The translations under genes were made by a program, and so were the position numbers. DNA of 64,000 nt from Paenibacillus beijingensis. Its GTDB lineage: Bacteria > Bacillota > Bacilli > Paenibacillales > Paenibacillaceae. The stretch spans positions 2,941,501-3,005,500 of the forward strand of contig NZ_CP011058.1 in assembly GCF_000961095.1 (NCBI RefSeq), in the 5' to 3' direction. Below, piece by piece: positions 34,119 through 42,534 of this stretch. The notes under the pieces were generated by a model. It had not been told where the DNA came from and searched no databases. It was given only the letters and a program-made list of their open reading frames with translations. Each line of letters opens with the position of its first letter. Within the stretch, counting starts at the first letter, position 1.

Positions 34119-34135
34119 ACGAATCTTTCACTCCA

Positions 34136-34175
34136 ATCCCGGTGACCGTTCAATGGTTGCCGGGATTTGTTCGGT
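34136..34175 (+). terminator. Terminator of the iron-type ABC operon
   Basis: ATCCCGG...CCGGGAT stem with further pairing (TGACCG/GGTT) followed by TTTGTT. Lies 18 bases after the ATPase stop. Confidence 0.7.
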
Positions 34176-34266
34176 TTAAGCTCAATTGCGGAACCCGGCC
34201 CGAAAACCTATAATCTTGAACAAACGGTCAAAGCATTCGAGTGAAAGGTATAAAGGAGAGGGTGAT

Positions 34267-35121
34267 ATGCTTCACGATCAGCTTTATACGATCGGCCATA
34301 CGGCGCGGATATGCGGCATCTCCATTCAAACGCTGCGCTACTACGACAAGATCGGCTTGGTTCACCCCAGTCATACCGATAATCAGTCAAATTACCGCTA
34401 CTATTCCAATCGCGACATTTTGCAAATCAAAGTCGTTCAGGATATGAAACGGCTCCATTTCTCGTTGGATCAAATCGGACAAATCATCTCAAGCGGCGGA
34501 TTGGAAGGGTTAATGGCCGTCATGCGGGATAAGCATAACGAAACGAAAGACGAAATCGAACGTCTCCGGCAAACGGCCGTCTCCATCGAAAAAAGAATGG
34601 ATCAAATCGAGTCGCTGCTCCGCGTCAACGAAAAATTCGGCACCGCCGATTTTCTGATCGATTTAAAGTCGCTGCCCGCGAGGACCGTCGCGTTCGACCG
34701 CAGAAGATCCGAATGCGGCATGGAGGCATCAATCGTCCGGTTTACCGGGCTGTTCGGTACAATCGAATCGCATGGACTGGCCTCACAAGGTTTCATGATG
34801 ACGATATATCATGAAAACATTTTGACGTTTGACCGCTCCGATTCCGATTTGGAGCTCTGCATTCCCGTATCGGGCGGGGCGCCGGCTTCACTCCCTTTTA
34901 TCCGGGTGATTCCCGGCGGAACGTATATTACGGCCGTCTATTCCGGCACGCCTAACGAGGAATCATGCAAAAAAATATACCGGGAGCTCACGGATTGGGC
35001 GAGAACGCACGGTTATTGCGAGTCCGGTCCGGCCATCGAGCAATATCTCGTCGATTTAAGCCAAATGCTCGATCCGGACGAATATATCGTTGAGCTTCAG
35101 CTTCCTGTCACAAAGTGTTGA
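34267..35121 (+). CDS. MerR family regulator with GyrI-like effector domain
   Basis: 284 residues. The N-terminal MerR domain has the winged helix (YTIGHTARICGISIQTLRYYDKIGL; key IQTLRYYDKIGL), then a coiled coil (about 85-120), then a BmrR/GyrI-like ligand-binding domain ending in VELQLPV. This architecture is that of BmrR and BltR, which sense hydrophobic drugs. GGAGAGGGTGAT precedes the ATG. A MerR-type promoter overlaps its stop codon and points at the next gene, its probable target. Confidence 0.9.
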   Translation: MLHDQLYTIGHTARICGISIQTLRYYDKIGLVHPSHTDNQSNYRYYSNRDILQIKVVQDMKRLHFSLDQIGQIISSGGLEGLMAVMRDKHNETKDEIERLRQTAVSIEKRMDQIESLLRVNEKFGTADFLIDLKSLPARTVAFDRRRSECGMEASIVRFTGLFGTIESHGLASQGFMMTIYHENILTFDRSDSDLELCIPVSGGAPASLPFIRVIPGGTYITAVYSGTPNEESCKKIYRELTDWARTHGYCESGPAIEQYLVDLSQMLDPDEYIVELQLPVTKC

Positions 35122-35148
35122 CCCTATAGCCGCTATAGGGTTTATTTT
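35118..35148 (+). promoter_or_regulatory. MerR-type promoter with 19-bp spacer
   Basis: TTGACC (35118-35123) and TATTTT (35143-35148) are 19 bases apart, the stretched spacing that MerR activators correct. Between them lies a perfect 21-bp palindrome, ACCCTATAGC-C-GCTATAGGGT (35121-35141). The -35 overlaps the merR stop codon. It should drive the reductase gene at 35181 in response to the MerR protein's ligand. Confidence 0.85.
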
Positions 35149-35180
35149 ATTGGTATTCGAATGAGACAGGAGGCAAAAAA

Positions 35181-36116
35181 ATGCATGTCATATTAGGTAC
35201 CGGTCCGCTTGGACTGGCAGTGATGAGGGAAATCGAAAAACGCGGGGAACCGTTTCGTTTCGTTAACGTTTCGGGTACTCTGCCGAAGGGCATCAATGCT
35301 CCGTTAAGGCGCGCCGACTTGATGGATGCAGAGCAGGCGCGCGAGGCAGCTCGCGGGGCGACGGTGATCTACCATTGCGTTCAGCCTCCGTATCACCGCT
35401 GGGACGGCTTGTTCGAGCGGCTGCAGGACAATATCATATCCGCCGCCGCAGCTAATGGGGCGAAGCTTGCAGTGGCCGAAAATCTTTATATGTACGGGGA
35501 AGTGAACGGTTCTATCCATGAACGTCTCCCATATAAGGCTGCGACCCGGAAAGGGCAAATTCGGGCGAAGCTGACCCGGCGGCTGCAGGAGCTGTATCGA
35601 ACAGGCGACTTGCAGGCCGTTATCGGAAGAGGGGCGGATTTCTTCGGCCCTTATGTAACGGACTCGTCTGTGGGGGAACGCTTGTTTAAACCGTTGATCA
35701 ACGGTAAACATGCAACGGTGATGGGAGATCCGGACAAAAAACATACGTATACGTTTATTGACGATTTTGGCAAAGCGCTTGTCATGCTGGGAGAAGCGGA
35801 GGATGCGTACGGTCAGGCTTGGCATGTCCCCAATGCGGATACAGTAACGACGCGGCAGTTTGTCGGAATGGCCGCTCAGGCGGCCGGCTGCGGAGCAAAG
35901 GTTCGAACGATGGGAATCGGAATGCTGCGGTTTGGCGGCTTATTTATTCCTGCGGCCAGGGAAAGCATCGAGATGTTTTACCAATATGAGCGCGATTTTG
36001 TTGTCGACAGCTGGAAATTTAGCGACCGCTTTAAGATGGCGGCCACCCCACTGGCTGACTCACTGGCGGCAACGATTGACTGGTACCGGAGCCGTTATCA
36101 GGCGATTCAGGAATAG
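35181..36116 (+). CDS. NAD(P)-dependent epimerase/reductase family protein
   Basis: 311 residues with an N-terminal Rossmann fold (VILGTGPLGLAVM) and an extended-SDR outline (VIYHCVQPPYHRW, AENLYMYG, FFGPYVTDSS). The Tyr in LYMYG is present but the usual YxxxK arrangement is not clear, so catalysis may be atypical. AGGAGG precedes the ATG. Sole gene behind the MerR-type promoter, so its product probably acts on, or protects against, the compound sensed by the regulator. Confidence 0.85.
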   Translation: MHVILGTGPLGLAVMREIEKRGEPFRFVNVSGTLPKGINAPLRRADLMDAEQAREAARGATVIYHCVQPPYHRWDGLFERLQDNIISAAAANGAKLAVAENLYMYGEVNGSIHERLPYKAATRKGQIRAKLTRRLQELYRTGDLQAVIGRGADFFGPYVTDSSVGERLFKPLINGKHATVMGDPDKKHTYTFIDDFGKALVMLGEAEDAYGQAWHVPNADTVTTRQFVGMAAQAAGCGAKVRTMGIGMLRFGGLFIPAARESIEMFYQYERDFVVDSWKFSDRFKMAATPLADSLAATIDWYRSRYQAIQE

Positions 36117-36358
36117 CCCCTGCTTCTCTCCGCTTTTTTGTTTTTGCTCCCGGACGCCTTCCGTATCATGTAACATATGTACAAAATAAAAGAAAAAGAG
36201 AGGGCATTTTGTTACACATTGTAGTATGAAATCATATTGATTCCCTTTACAGTTAACCTATATAGTTAGTAAATATAACAGGGTCGTTTGGACGCAACAG
36301 ATCACATGAATCCTTGAAATTGTTCGAAAAGTTCAACAAGTTAAAGGGAGTGGGTTGA

Positions 36359-37582
36359 ATGCAGCGGCAAAAGCTGTTTATAAACGGCGGAAGATTGAAA
36401 GATACGATCGAAAAATTTGCGGACTTCGGACGAACGGACAAAAACGGCGTCACCCGCCTCGCTCTATCGAAAGAAGATATATTGGTGCGCGATTATTTTA
36501 GTTCCTGCTGCAAGGAATTGGGGATGACGATCAAGGTCGATGATTTGGGCAACATCTATGCGACGCTTGCAGGCACTTCCGACAAACCTCCGATTGTGAT
36601 CGGCTCCCATATGGATTCGGTGAAAAAAGGCGGCCGCTTTGACGGCGTATTAGGCGTCATTTCCGGGCTGGAAGTGGTGCGGACGCTCGTGGACAACGGG
36701 ATCAAGCCGGACATTCCGGTTACGGTGATGAATTTTACGAACGAGGAAGGCGCCCGGTTCGAGCCGTCGATGATGGCATCGGGCATTTTGTCCGGAAAAT
36801 TCGATAAAGATGTGATGATGAAGAAAAAGGATCCGGAAGGCATCACATTCGGAGAAGCCCTTCAGGCAAGCGGATATGAGGGCGACGCGGCCAACCGGTT
36901 GACGGAAGCATGCGCCTATTTGGAGCTCCATATCGAGCAGGGGCCGATTTTGGAAAAAGAAGATTTGTCGATCGGCGTCGTGGAATGCGTCGTCGGCATG
37001 GTATGCTACGAAATCGAAGTGACCGGCGAATCGGATCATGCCGGGACGACCCCGATGGATATGCGCAAGGACGCGCTCTTTGCCGCCAATGATTTGATCG
37101 CGGAGCTTCGCGGCAAGCTGGGCGCCCTTGACAGCGAGCTCGTCTTTACGATGGGAAGGATGAACGTTCTCCCGAATATTCATACTGTGATCCCGAATAA
37201 AGTCGTGTTTACGATCGAGGCGAGACATAAGAACGAAGACGTGATCCGGGAAGTGGTGGACATTATCCATGGGCTGCCAACGGTATTGGAGGATTGCGAG
37301 GTTCAAATCACGAAGCTGTGGGGACGCGACACCGTTTGGTTTGATCCGGCGGTTTGCGCTGCGGTCGAAGCCTCGACAAATTCGTTCGGCTATTCATACA
37401 AACGAATGGTCAGCGGGGCGGGGCACGACGCCCAATTTGTCGCCAGCTACATTCCGTCCGCGATGATTTTCGTGCCGAGCGTAAACGGAAAAAGCCACTG
37501 CGAAGAAGAGTTCACCCCTTACGAAGCGTGCGAAAAAGGAGTCAACGTCCTGCTGGAAACGGTCATGTCGCTGCTGCCTTGA
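36359..37582 (+). CDS. M20 family amidohydrolase (N-carbamoyl amino acid hydrolase / allantoate amidohydrolase type)
   Basis: 407 residues. Metal ligands appear in the usual order: His in GSHMDSV, Asp in GRFDGVLG, Glu in NFTNEEGARF, His in LELHIEQGP, and a C-terminal His in NGKSHCEEE. The dimer domain carries GESDHAGTTPM and RMNVLPNIHTVIPN. This is the carbamoylase/allantoate/ureidoglycolate branch, which frees ammonia from ureido compounds. GGGAGTGGGTTG precedes the ATG. It stands alone and ends at a terminator. Substrate not determinable here; bases 36117-36358 show nothing more. Confidence 0.9.
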   Translation: MQRQKLFINGGRLKDTIEKFADFGRTDKNGVTRLALSKEDILVRDYFSSCCKELGMTIKVDDLGNIYATLAGTSDKPPIVIGSHMDSVKKGGRFDGVLGVISGLEVVRTLVDNGIKPDIPVTVMNFTNEEGARFEPSMMASGILSGKFDKDVMMKKKDPEGITFGEALQASGYEGDAANRLTEACAYLELHIEQGPILEKEDLSIGVVECVVGMVCYEIEVTGESDHAGTTPMDMRKDALFAANDLIAELRGKLGALDSELVFTMGRMNVLPNIHTVIPNKVVFTIEARHKNEDVIREVVDIIHGLPTVLEDCEVQITKLWGRDTVWFDPAVCAAVEASTNSFGYSYKRMVSGAGHDAQFVASYIPSAMIFVPSVNGKSHCEEEFTPYEACEKGVNVLLETVMSLLP

Positions 37583-37602
37583 CTTGCGATGCGTGAATCA
37601 TC

Positions 37603-37634
37603 GGACAGGTGCCGGTCAGGCGCCTGTCCTTTTT
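37603..37634 (+). terminator. Rho-independent terminator
   Basis: GGACAGGTGCC GGTCA GGCGCCTGTCC followed by TTTTT; ends the amidohydrolase gene and may act on the opposing yrdB-like transcript. Confidence 0.9.
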
Positions 37635-37670
37635 GCGATGCCGTGCCAGGCTGCAGTTGTCGGCTCATCG

Positions 37671-38009
37671 TTACAGCTTCCATAGATAGACGAGCACGAC
37701 GTCGATGACCGCTACGATCAGAAAGGCAACGGCGAGCGTTTGCCGTGCCGATGCATATAAAGCTAGTGCGGCCAGGCTGAATACGAGCAGCTGCAGCAGC
37801 GAGCGTACCGGAACGGGCACGGGAAACGACGCTTTAGGCGAAACGACCATCCCCCAGAAGACGGCGACAAGAAGCGGGGTGCCGATGCCGAGCACGATTT
37901 TCAGCAGCTGGCCATTGCCGGTCTGGAAGCCCCAATAGCCGAACGCGGCCAGTGCGGACAGCTCCAGCAGGAAAAGTACGGCAAGCAGCCCACTTTGAAC
38001 GATAACCAA
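37671..38009 (-). CDS. YrdB-like membrane protein (DUF2568)
   Basis: 112 residues with four hydrophobic segments; LLELSALAAFGYWGF near the N-terminus and FWGMVVSPKA are typical of the YrdB/DUF2568 family of unknown function. The TTG at 38009 follows GAGGTG by six bases and gives the usual short N-terminus. An upstream ATG at 38045 would add 12 residues but has a weaker site. Two palindromes precede the gene, so it is probably under a repressor not encoded nearby. Confidence 0.75.
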   Translation of the reverse strand: MVIVQSGLLAVLFLLELSALAAFGYWGFQTGNGQLLKIVLGIGTPLLVAVFWGMVVSPKASFPVPVPVRSLLQLLVFSLAALALYASARQTLAVAFLIVAVIDVVLVYLWKL

Positions 38010-38048
38010 TTGAAACACCTCATTTTCCTTAACTATTTTTCTCATAAG

Positions 38049-38091
38049 TAACCTTTGGTTAATAATCTAGAATAAACATAACCAATGGTTA
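38049..38091. promoter_or_regulatory. Paired TAACC-N3-GGTTA palindromes
   Basis: TAACCTTTGGTTA (38049-38061) and TAACCAATGGTTA (38079-38091) are two 13-bp dyads with identical arms, centres 30 bp apart (about three helical turns). They sit just upstream of the yrdB-like gene. This suggests a dimeric TetR- or MarR-type repressor binding both; none is encoded next to it. Confidence 0.7.
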
Positions 38092-38239
38092 ATTACCTGT
38101 CAAGAAAAACTTTTCCATGAAATCTCGCCGTCGCGTGCAGCGCCGATCGTATCCGCAGATGAGGGATTATTTGTCCACTTGCGACCGTTCCTGCTTACGG
38201 AGGATATGGTATAATTTATAAAAAAGAGGAGGGGAAGCC

Positions 38240-38764
38240 ATGCTTAAGCGTCCTTCGAGCGAAGAATATAATCCTTATTTTACGGGATATATTTCACTTG
38301 TACCGGAAGGAAACGTTACGGAACACATTGCCTCACAGCTTCAGGTCACGACGGATTTGCTTTCTTCTTTAACGGATAATGAAGCCGTTTACCGCTATGC
38401 GCCCGAAAAATGGAGCTTGAAGGAAGTTATCGGACATGTGACGGATACCGAGCGTGTAATGAGTTACCGTCTGCTTCGCATCTCGCGGGGCGACACGACG
38501 CCTCTTCCAGGCTTCGATCAGGATGAGCTAATGAAAGGAGCCCAATATCACGAATGGTCTGTTTCGGATCTGCTCCAAGATTATGCTGCCGTACGGCGCG
38601 CAACGCTGACTTTGCTGCGGGGGATTCCCGAGGAGGCATGGCTGAGAACGGGGACCGTCAGCGACCGTAACTGTTCCGCAAGAGCGCTCGCTTATATCAT
38701 TGCCGGGCATGAGCTTCATCATCTGAACGTTATTCGCGAGAAATATTTACCTGCTACAGTATAA
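38240..38764 (+). CDS. DinB family protein
   Basis: 174 residues, a four-helix DinB/YfiT-like protein. Probable metal-ligand histidines lie in EVIGHVTDTE and the C-terminal GHELHHLN. Such proteins often act as thiol-dependent transferases with bacillithiol, but the role of most is unknown. GAGGAGGGG precedes the ATG. It stands alone; a hairpin with AATCGCC/GGCGAT arms lies at about 38770-38813. Confidence 0.88.
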   Translation: MLKRPSSEEYNPYFTGYISLVPEGNVTEHIASQLQVTTDLLSSLTDNEAVYRYAPEKWSLKEVIGHVTDTERVMSYRLLRISRGDTTPLPGFDQDELMKGAQYHEWSVSDLLQDYAAVRRATLTLLRGIPEEAWLRTGTVSDRNCSARALAYIIAGHELHHLNVIREKYLPATV

Positions 38765-38855
38765 GCAGAGAAAATCGCCGTACCTGGCTGTTATAGGCCG
38801 GGCAATGGCGATCTTCGCCCGCAAAAGTCATAAAGTCATATTATCGTTTATGCGC

Positions 38856-38904
38856 AAAAAAAGGACGACTCTTATTCATTTTTGAATAAAAGTCGTCCTT
38901 TTTA
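38856..38904. terminator. Bidirectional terminator
   Basis: AAAGGACGACT...TTATTCA TTTT TGAATAA...AGTCGTCCTTT, a stem of about 19 bp with one unpaired base, with A tracts on one side and T on the other. It can end the dinB transcript on the plus strand and anything leftward on the minus strand. Confidence 0.85.
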
Positions 38905-38909
38905 CTAAT

Positions 38910-39014
38910 TTAGATTGCGTTTACTATACACTGACGTATCTTGTCAATTTCGATCACGATGCCGTTGTGGGCGACCGACAAGCCTTCGTAATAATTGTGG
39001 CGGCCAGAGCGCAT
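38910..39014 (-). pseudogene. Possible gene remnant
   Basis: Reading leftward there is a protein-like 34-residue tail, ending HNGIVIEIDKIRQCIVNAI and then stop, immediately before the bidirectional terminator. It has no ribosome site or full domain. It may be the 3' end of a lost gene; I do not recognise the family. The rest of 38765-39139 has no gene. Confidence 0.25.
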
Positions 39015-39139
39015 GCGGGAGCACGAATTCATTTATCTGGGCATAGACTCATAATGAGCTAAGCCGACATGGATGGCACTTCCATTCAAAAGGCAATATT
39101 TTTTAGCCAAGCTTGGGCATAAAGAAAGGAATTATTTAT

Positions 39140-39970
39140 ATGGATATTCCTTCCAAAAAGAATCTTTTTAACAGTAAAACGGCAATATTACTTGCAGCTA
39201 TGAGCTACCAGACATATCCATTTTTCTTAGAAGGAAAGCTTATCTTGCCAAGAGGATTCAGGCTTCGATATACCATTCGTGCATTTGCAGACGTAGAGAA
39301 TCCTACGGAAGCAGTATACGGTTTTATTGCCGAGTCACAAGATCAAATCATTATCGCGTTTAGAGGATACGCTGCATATCCTGCGGATCTTTTAGCAGCC
39401 TATGACATTTTTCAAATCCCCTATCCTTTTGTTAGAAATGGGGGGGGAACCTCGCGCGGGTTTACATGTATTTATCGATCAACAAGAAACCAATTAATCC
39501 GGGAATTAAACAAGCTGCCTGCAACAAAAAAGCTGTTCATTACCGGTCACAACTACGGCGGAGCTTTGGCCACGTTAGCGGCTTTAGATATTGCAGTAAA
39601 TACCGCGTTTAAAAATCCCTTCGTATATACTTATGGCAGTCCGCGTGTTGGAGACCCCGATTTTGCTTTCCGATTCAACAAAGAGGTCAAAAATAGTGTT
39701 CGAATTGTAAATATTCATGACTCTTATCCTACTTTCCCTGCTCAAACGTATCCGCCTCCTTTTACAAAGGAAGGAATAACCTATCAGCATGTAAAAACAA
39801 AGTATCCAATCTCTTTTCAACTGAATAATGTGCCGCGTAATGACGGAATTGCCTGTTATTTTAAAAACCTCAGCCCAAAGAACCCTGATTTTGCCAAAGC
39901 ATTGTGTAATGAAAATCCGGGTTTTTGTCCCGATACCAAGATGTGTTTTCCGTTTCGAGGAACATGCTAG
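39140..39970 (+). CDS. Lipase class 3 family protein lacking the nucleophile Ser
   Basis: 276 residues, close paralogue of the next gene along its whole length. The nucleophile elbow reads GHNYGG, so the serine is Asn138, while the other triad residues are kept (Asp194 in NIHDSYP, His217 in TYQHVK). The C-terminus has a small cysteine-rich end (CPDTKMCFPFRGTC). The oxyanion region FRGY replaces FRGT. The ATG at 39140 follows AAAGGA by nine bases. No signal peptide. The pair is AT-richer than its neighbours, suggesting transfer. Probably a non-catalytic copy that binds lipid or partners the active enzyme. Confidence 0.85.
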   Translation: MDIPSKKNLFNSKTAILLAAMSYQTYPFFLEGKLILPRGFRLRYTIRAFADVENPTEAVYGFIAESQDQIIIAFRGYAAYPADLLAAYDIFQIPYPFVRNGGGTSRGFTCIYRSTRNQLIRELNKLPATKKLFITGHNYGGALATLAALDIAVNTAFKNPFVYTYGSPRVGDPDFAFRFNKEVKNSVRIVNIHDSYPTFPAQTYPPPFTKEGITYQHVKTKYPISFQLNNVPRNDGIACYFKNLSPKNPDFAKALCNENPGFCPDTKMCFPFRGTC

Positions 39971-40006
39971 CGTCTGAAGTTTAACTGCAAGAAAGGAGCT
40001 GCAGAG

Positions 40007-40840
40007 ATGAATGTCTCAAGCATTAAGTATATTTTTAACAGTGAAGATGCGATATTGCTTTCGGTCATGATCCATCAGTCATATCAACTTTTTGAAAAAG
40101 GAACGCTTAACTTGCCACGAGGCTTTAACCTTCGATATATCATTCGCGCTCTTGCTGGTGTTGAGGAGCCGGAAGCGGAAGTATTTGGTTTTGTTGCCGA
40201 ATCACAAGATCAAATCATTGTCGTTTTTAGAGGAACCCGAACCTTTAAGGACAATGAGTCGGACCAGGACTTGTATCAAGTACCGTATCCTTTTGTCAGA
40301 AATGCGGGAAAAACCCATCGTGGATTTACATGTATTTATCAATCGACAAGAAATGAACTGATCCGAGAATTAAACAAGCTTTCTACAACAAAAAAACTAT
40401 TTGTTGCAGGCCACAGTTTAGGAGGAGCTTTGGCCGTATTAACTGCTTTGGATATTGCGGTGAACACCGCGTTTAAAAATCCCTTCGTATATACTTATGG
40501 CAGTCCGCGTGTCGCAGACCCTGACTTTGCTTCCCGGTTCAACCAAACGGTCAAGAATAGTGTTCGTATTTTTAATATCCATGACATTATTCCTACTTTA
40601 CCGGCTCAAGCGTATCCGCCTCCGTTTACTAAGAAAGGGTTAACCTACCGGCATGTAAACATGAAGTATCCGCTCTCTTTCCAGCTGAACAGTTTACCTG
40701 TTCGCAATCATGAGATTGTCTGCTATTTTAAAAACCTCAGCCAAAAGAATCCTGATTTCACCAAAACGTTATGTGCTAAAAACCCGGGATTTTGTCCCGA
40801 TACGGGATTATGTGTTCCGTTTAAAGGAATATGCAGTTAG
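40007..40840 (+). CDS. Lipase class 3 family protein
   Basis: 277 residues of the fungal-lipase-like class 3 family. Complete triad: Ser137 in AGHSLGG, Asp193 in NIHDIIP and His216 in TYRHVN; oxyanion region FRGT. The C-terminal segment FCPDTGLCVPFKGIC holds three cysteines that might bridge. No signal peptide is visible, so it is cytoplasmic or exported by an unknown route. GAAAGGAG precedes the ATG, 36 bases after the inactive copy. The pair probably forms one transcript ending at the terminator at 40843. Confidence 0.9.
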   Translation: MNVSSIKYIFNSEDAILLSVMIHQSYQLFEKGTLNLPRGFNLRYIIRALAGVEEPEAEVFGFVAESQDQIIVVFRGTRTFKDNESDQDLYQVPYPFVRNAGKTHRGFTCIYQSTRNELIRELNKLSTTKKLFVAGHSLGGALAVLTALDIAVNTAFKNPFVYTYGSPRVADPDFASRFNQTVKNSVRIFNIHDIIPTLPAQAYPPPFTKKGLTYRHVNMKYPLSFQLNSLPVRNHEIVCYFKNLSQKNPDFTKTLCAKNPGFCPDTGLCVPFKGICS

Positions 40841-40842
40841 AA

Positions 40843-40885
40843 AAAAGGTACAGCCTCCTCATTTTTGTTGAGTGGCTGTACCTTT
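40843..40885. terminator. Bidirectional terminator
   Basis: AAAGGTACAGCC...GGCTGTACCTTT stem flanked by A and T tracts, between the lipase pair and the convergent BMP-family gene. Confidence 0.88.
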
Positions 40886-40905
40886 CCTGCATCAAATGAA
40901 CTTTT

Positions 40906-42054
40906 TTATTTCGGAACCGTTCCGACAATGCCTTTGACGAACCAGGTCATGCTCAAAATGTCTTCGTCTTTCAACGGCTCGCCTTCGGCTAGCCGTTGTT
41001 TGCCGTCCTGGTCAAAGATCGGGCCGTTGAACACGTTGAATTTGCCGTCGAGGATTTCCTGGCGCTTCGCTTCGACCAATTTCTTAACGTCTTCCGGCAC
41101 GTTTTTGCCGAGCGGGGCGATGTCTACAATGCCCTCTTTCATTGTTCCCCAATAGCTTTCGGACTTCCATGTTCCATCCATAATGCTCTTGACCGCATTG
41201 ACATAGTAAGGGCCCCAGTTGAATACGTTGTTCGTAATGTAATGGTCCGGAGCGTATTTGTTCATGTCGGAGTCGTTGCCGATTCCGAATTTATCGCGTT
41301 CTGCCGCCGCCTGCAGGCTTGCGGGGGAATCCTGATAAGCTGCCAAAATATCGACGCCTTTATCTAGCAAGCTTACCGCCGCTTGACGTTCGACGGTCGG
41401 ATCGAACCACGTATTCGACCATACGACGTCGACTGTGATGTCCGGATTGACGCTTTGCGCGCCGAGCGTGAACGCGTTGATCGTATAAATAACTTCCGGA
41501 ATCGGAAAAGCGGCGACATAACCGATTTGGTTGTTTTTCGTCATTTTGCCCGCGGCGAGTCCGACGAGGTAAGCGCTCTGGTATTCGCGGCCCATATAAG
41601 TGGACATGTTTGGCGCCGTTTTGTAGCCGGTGGCGTGGAGAAACTTCACCTTAGGAAATTTCTGCGCTACGTTGTACATCGCATCCATATAACCGAAGCT
41701 GGTGCCGAAGATAATATCATTTTTTTGCGCCAGCTCGGTGAAAACCCGCTCCGCGTCCGCTCCTTCCGGCACATTCTCGACGACCGTCGCCTTAATGCCG
41801 AGCTCTTTCTCCAGCATGAGCCGGCCTTGGTCGTGCTGGTACGTCCATCCCCCGTCCCCGGGTACACCGATGTAAACGAAAGCGACGCGGGGAAGCTGCT
41901 TATCGTCCGCGGCCGGCTCATTCGCAGCCGGCGTTTCCGACGTTTCCGAAGGTGTAGTGGATGATGCTCCCGTTGTTTCGTTGGACTTGCCGCTGCTGCA
42001 TGCGGTAATCGCGAATATAATCGCGATCATGATGCACAACAGTCCTTTTCTCAT
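40906..42054 (-). CDS. BMP family substrate-binding lipoprotein
   Basis: 382 residues. Lipoprotein signal ending in ITAC, a Thr/Ser/Glu/Pro linker, then a BMP/PnrA-like binding domain (VAFVYIGVPGDGGWTYQHDQGR; key PGDGGWTYQHDQG; GVDILAAYQDSPA). This family binds nucleosides or free purines. GAGGAGGGG precedes the ATG. No permease or ATPase genes adjoin it; the normal partners are encoded elsewhere or it shares another transporter. Ends at a shared terminator. Confidence 0.9.
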   Translation of the reverse strand: MRKGLLCIMIAIIFAITACSSGKSNETTGASSTTPSETSETPAANEPAADDKQLPRVAFVYIGVPGDGGWTYQHDQGRLMLEKELGIKATVVENVPEGADAERVFTELAQKNDIIFGTSFGYMDAMYNVAQKFPKVKFLHATGYKTAPNMSTYMGREYQSAYLVGLAAGKMTKNNQIGYVAAFPIPEVIYTINAFTLGAQSVNPDITVDVVWSNTWFDPTVERQAAVSLLDKGVDILAAYQDSPASLQAAAERDKFGIGNDSDMNKYAPDHYITNNVFNWGPYYVNAVKSIMDGTWKSESYWGTMKEGIVDIAPLGKNVPEDVKKLVEAKRQEILDGKFNVFNGPIFDQDGKQRLAEGEPLKDEDILSMTWFVKGIVGTVPK

Positions 42055-42257
42055 GCGTGACCCCTCCTCGAAATAACTGCATTTGATAGAAAAATATCCC
42101 TTAACAACACAACTTTACGAGAGCGTCATGATTATGTCAATAACTATGACATCTGTCATTTTCCAAGGAGGGGAACTGAAAGCGTTACTCGATGAGCGGC
42201 ATTACCTTGAATGGGAGAAAAAAATAACGGCCATTCTTCAGTGGAATGGCCTTGTCG

Positions 42258-42443
42258 TCAAATATGATCGATTGAACGGGTTTTCGAGATCTTCATCGCC
42301 AGCTGTCCAAGCTGCTCATAACTCATCGCGGTTAATTTGTCTCTCAGCGCTTCCGACGCCTGCTCATCTCCGGTAATTTCTTTAATGATATCGATTACCG
42401 CATCTACTCTCTCCTGATGCCGGGACTTGGTGACTTCGTTCAT
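42258..42443 (-). CDS. Small hypothetical protein
   Basis: 61 residues, soluble, mostly helical and charged (QERVDAVIDIIKEITGDEQ; MSYEQLGQLAMKI). AAAAGGAG lies 12 bases before the ATG, and the composition is protein-like, so I take it as a real gene. I do not recognise the family. It sits between the BMP lipoprotein and the cortex hydrolase, all leftward. Confidence 0.65.
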   Translation of the reverse strand: MNEVTKSRHQERVDAVIDIIKEITGDEQASEALRDKLTAMSYEQLGQLAMKISKTRSIDHI

Positions 42444-42534
42444 TCATTTCAATCTCCTTTTACGATGCGTTTTGCTCGAGCAGCCGAACGGATTGTCCGC
42501 TTATTACGGTACCGCCTCACCGATCGGGCCGCGT

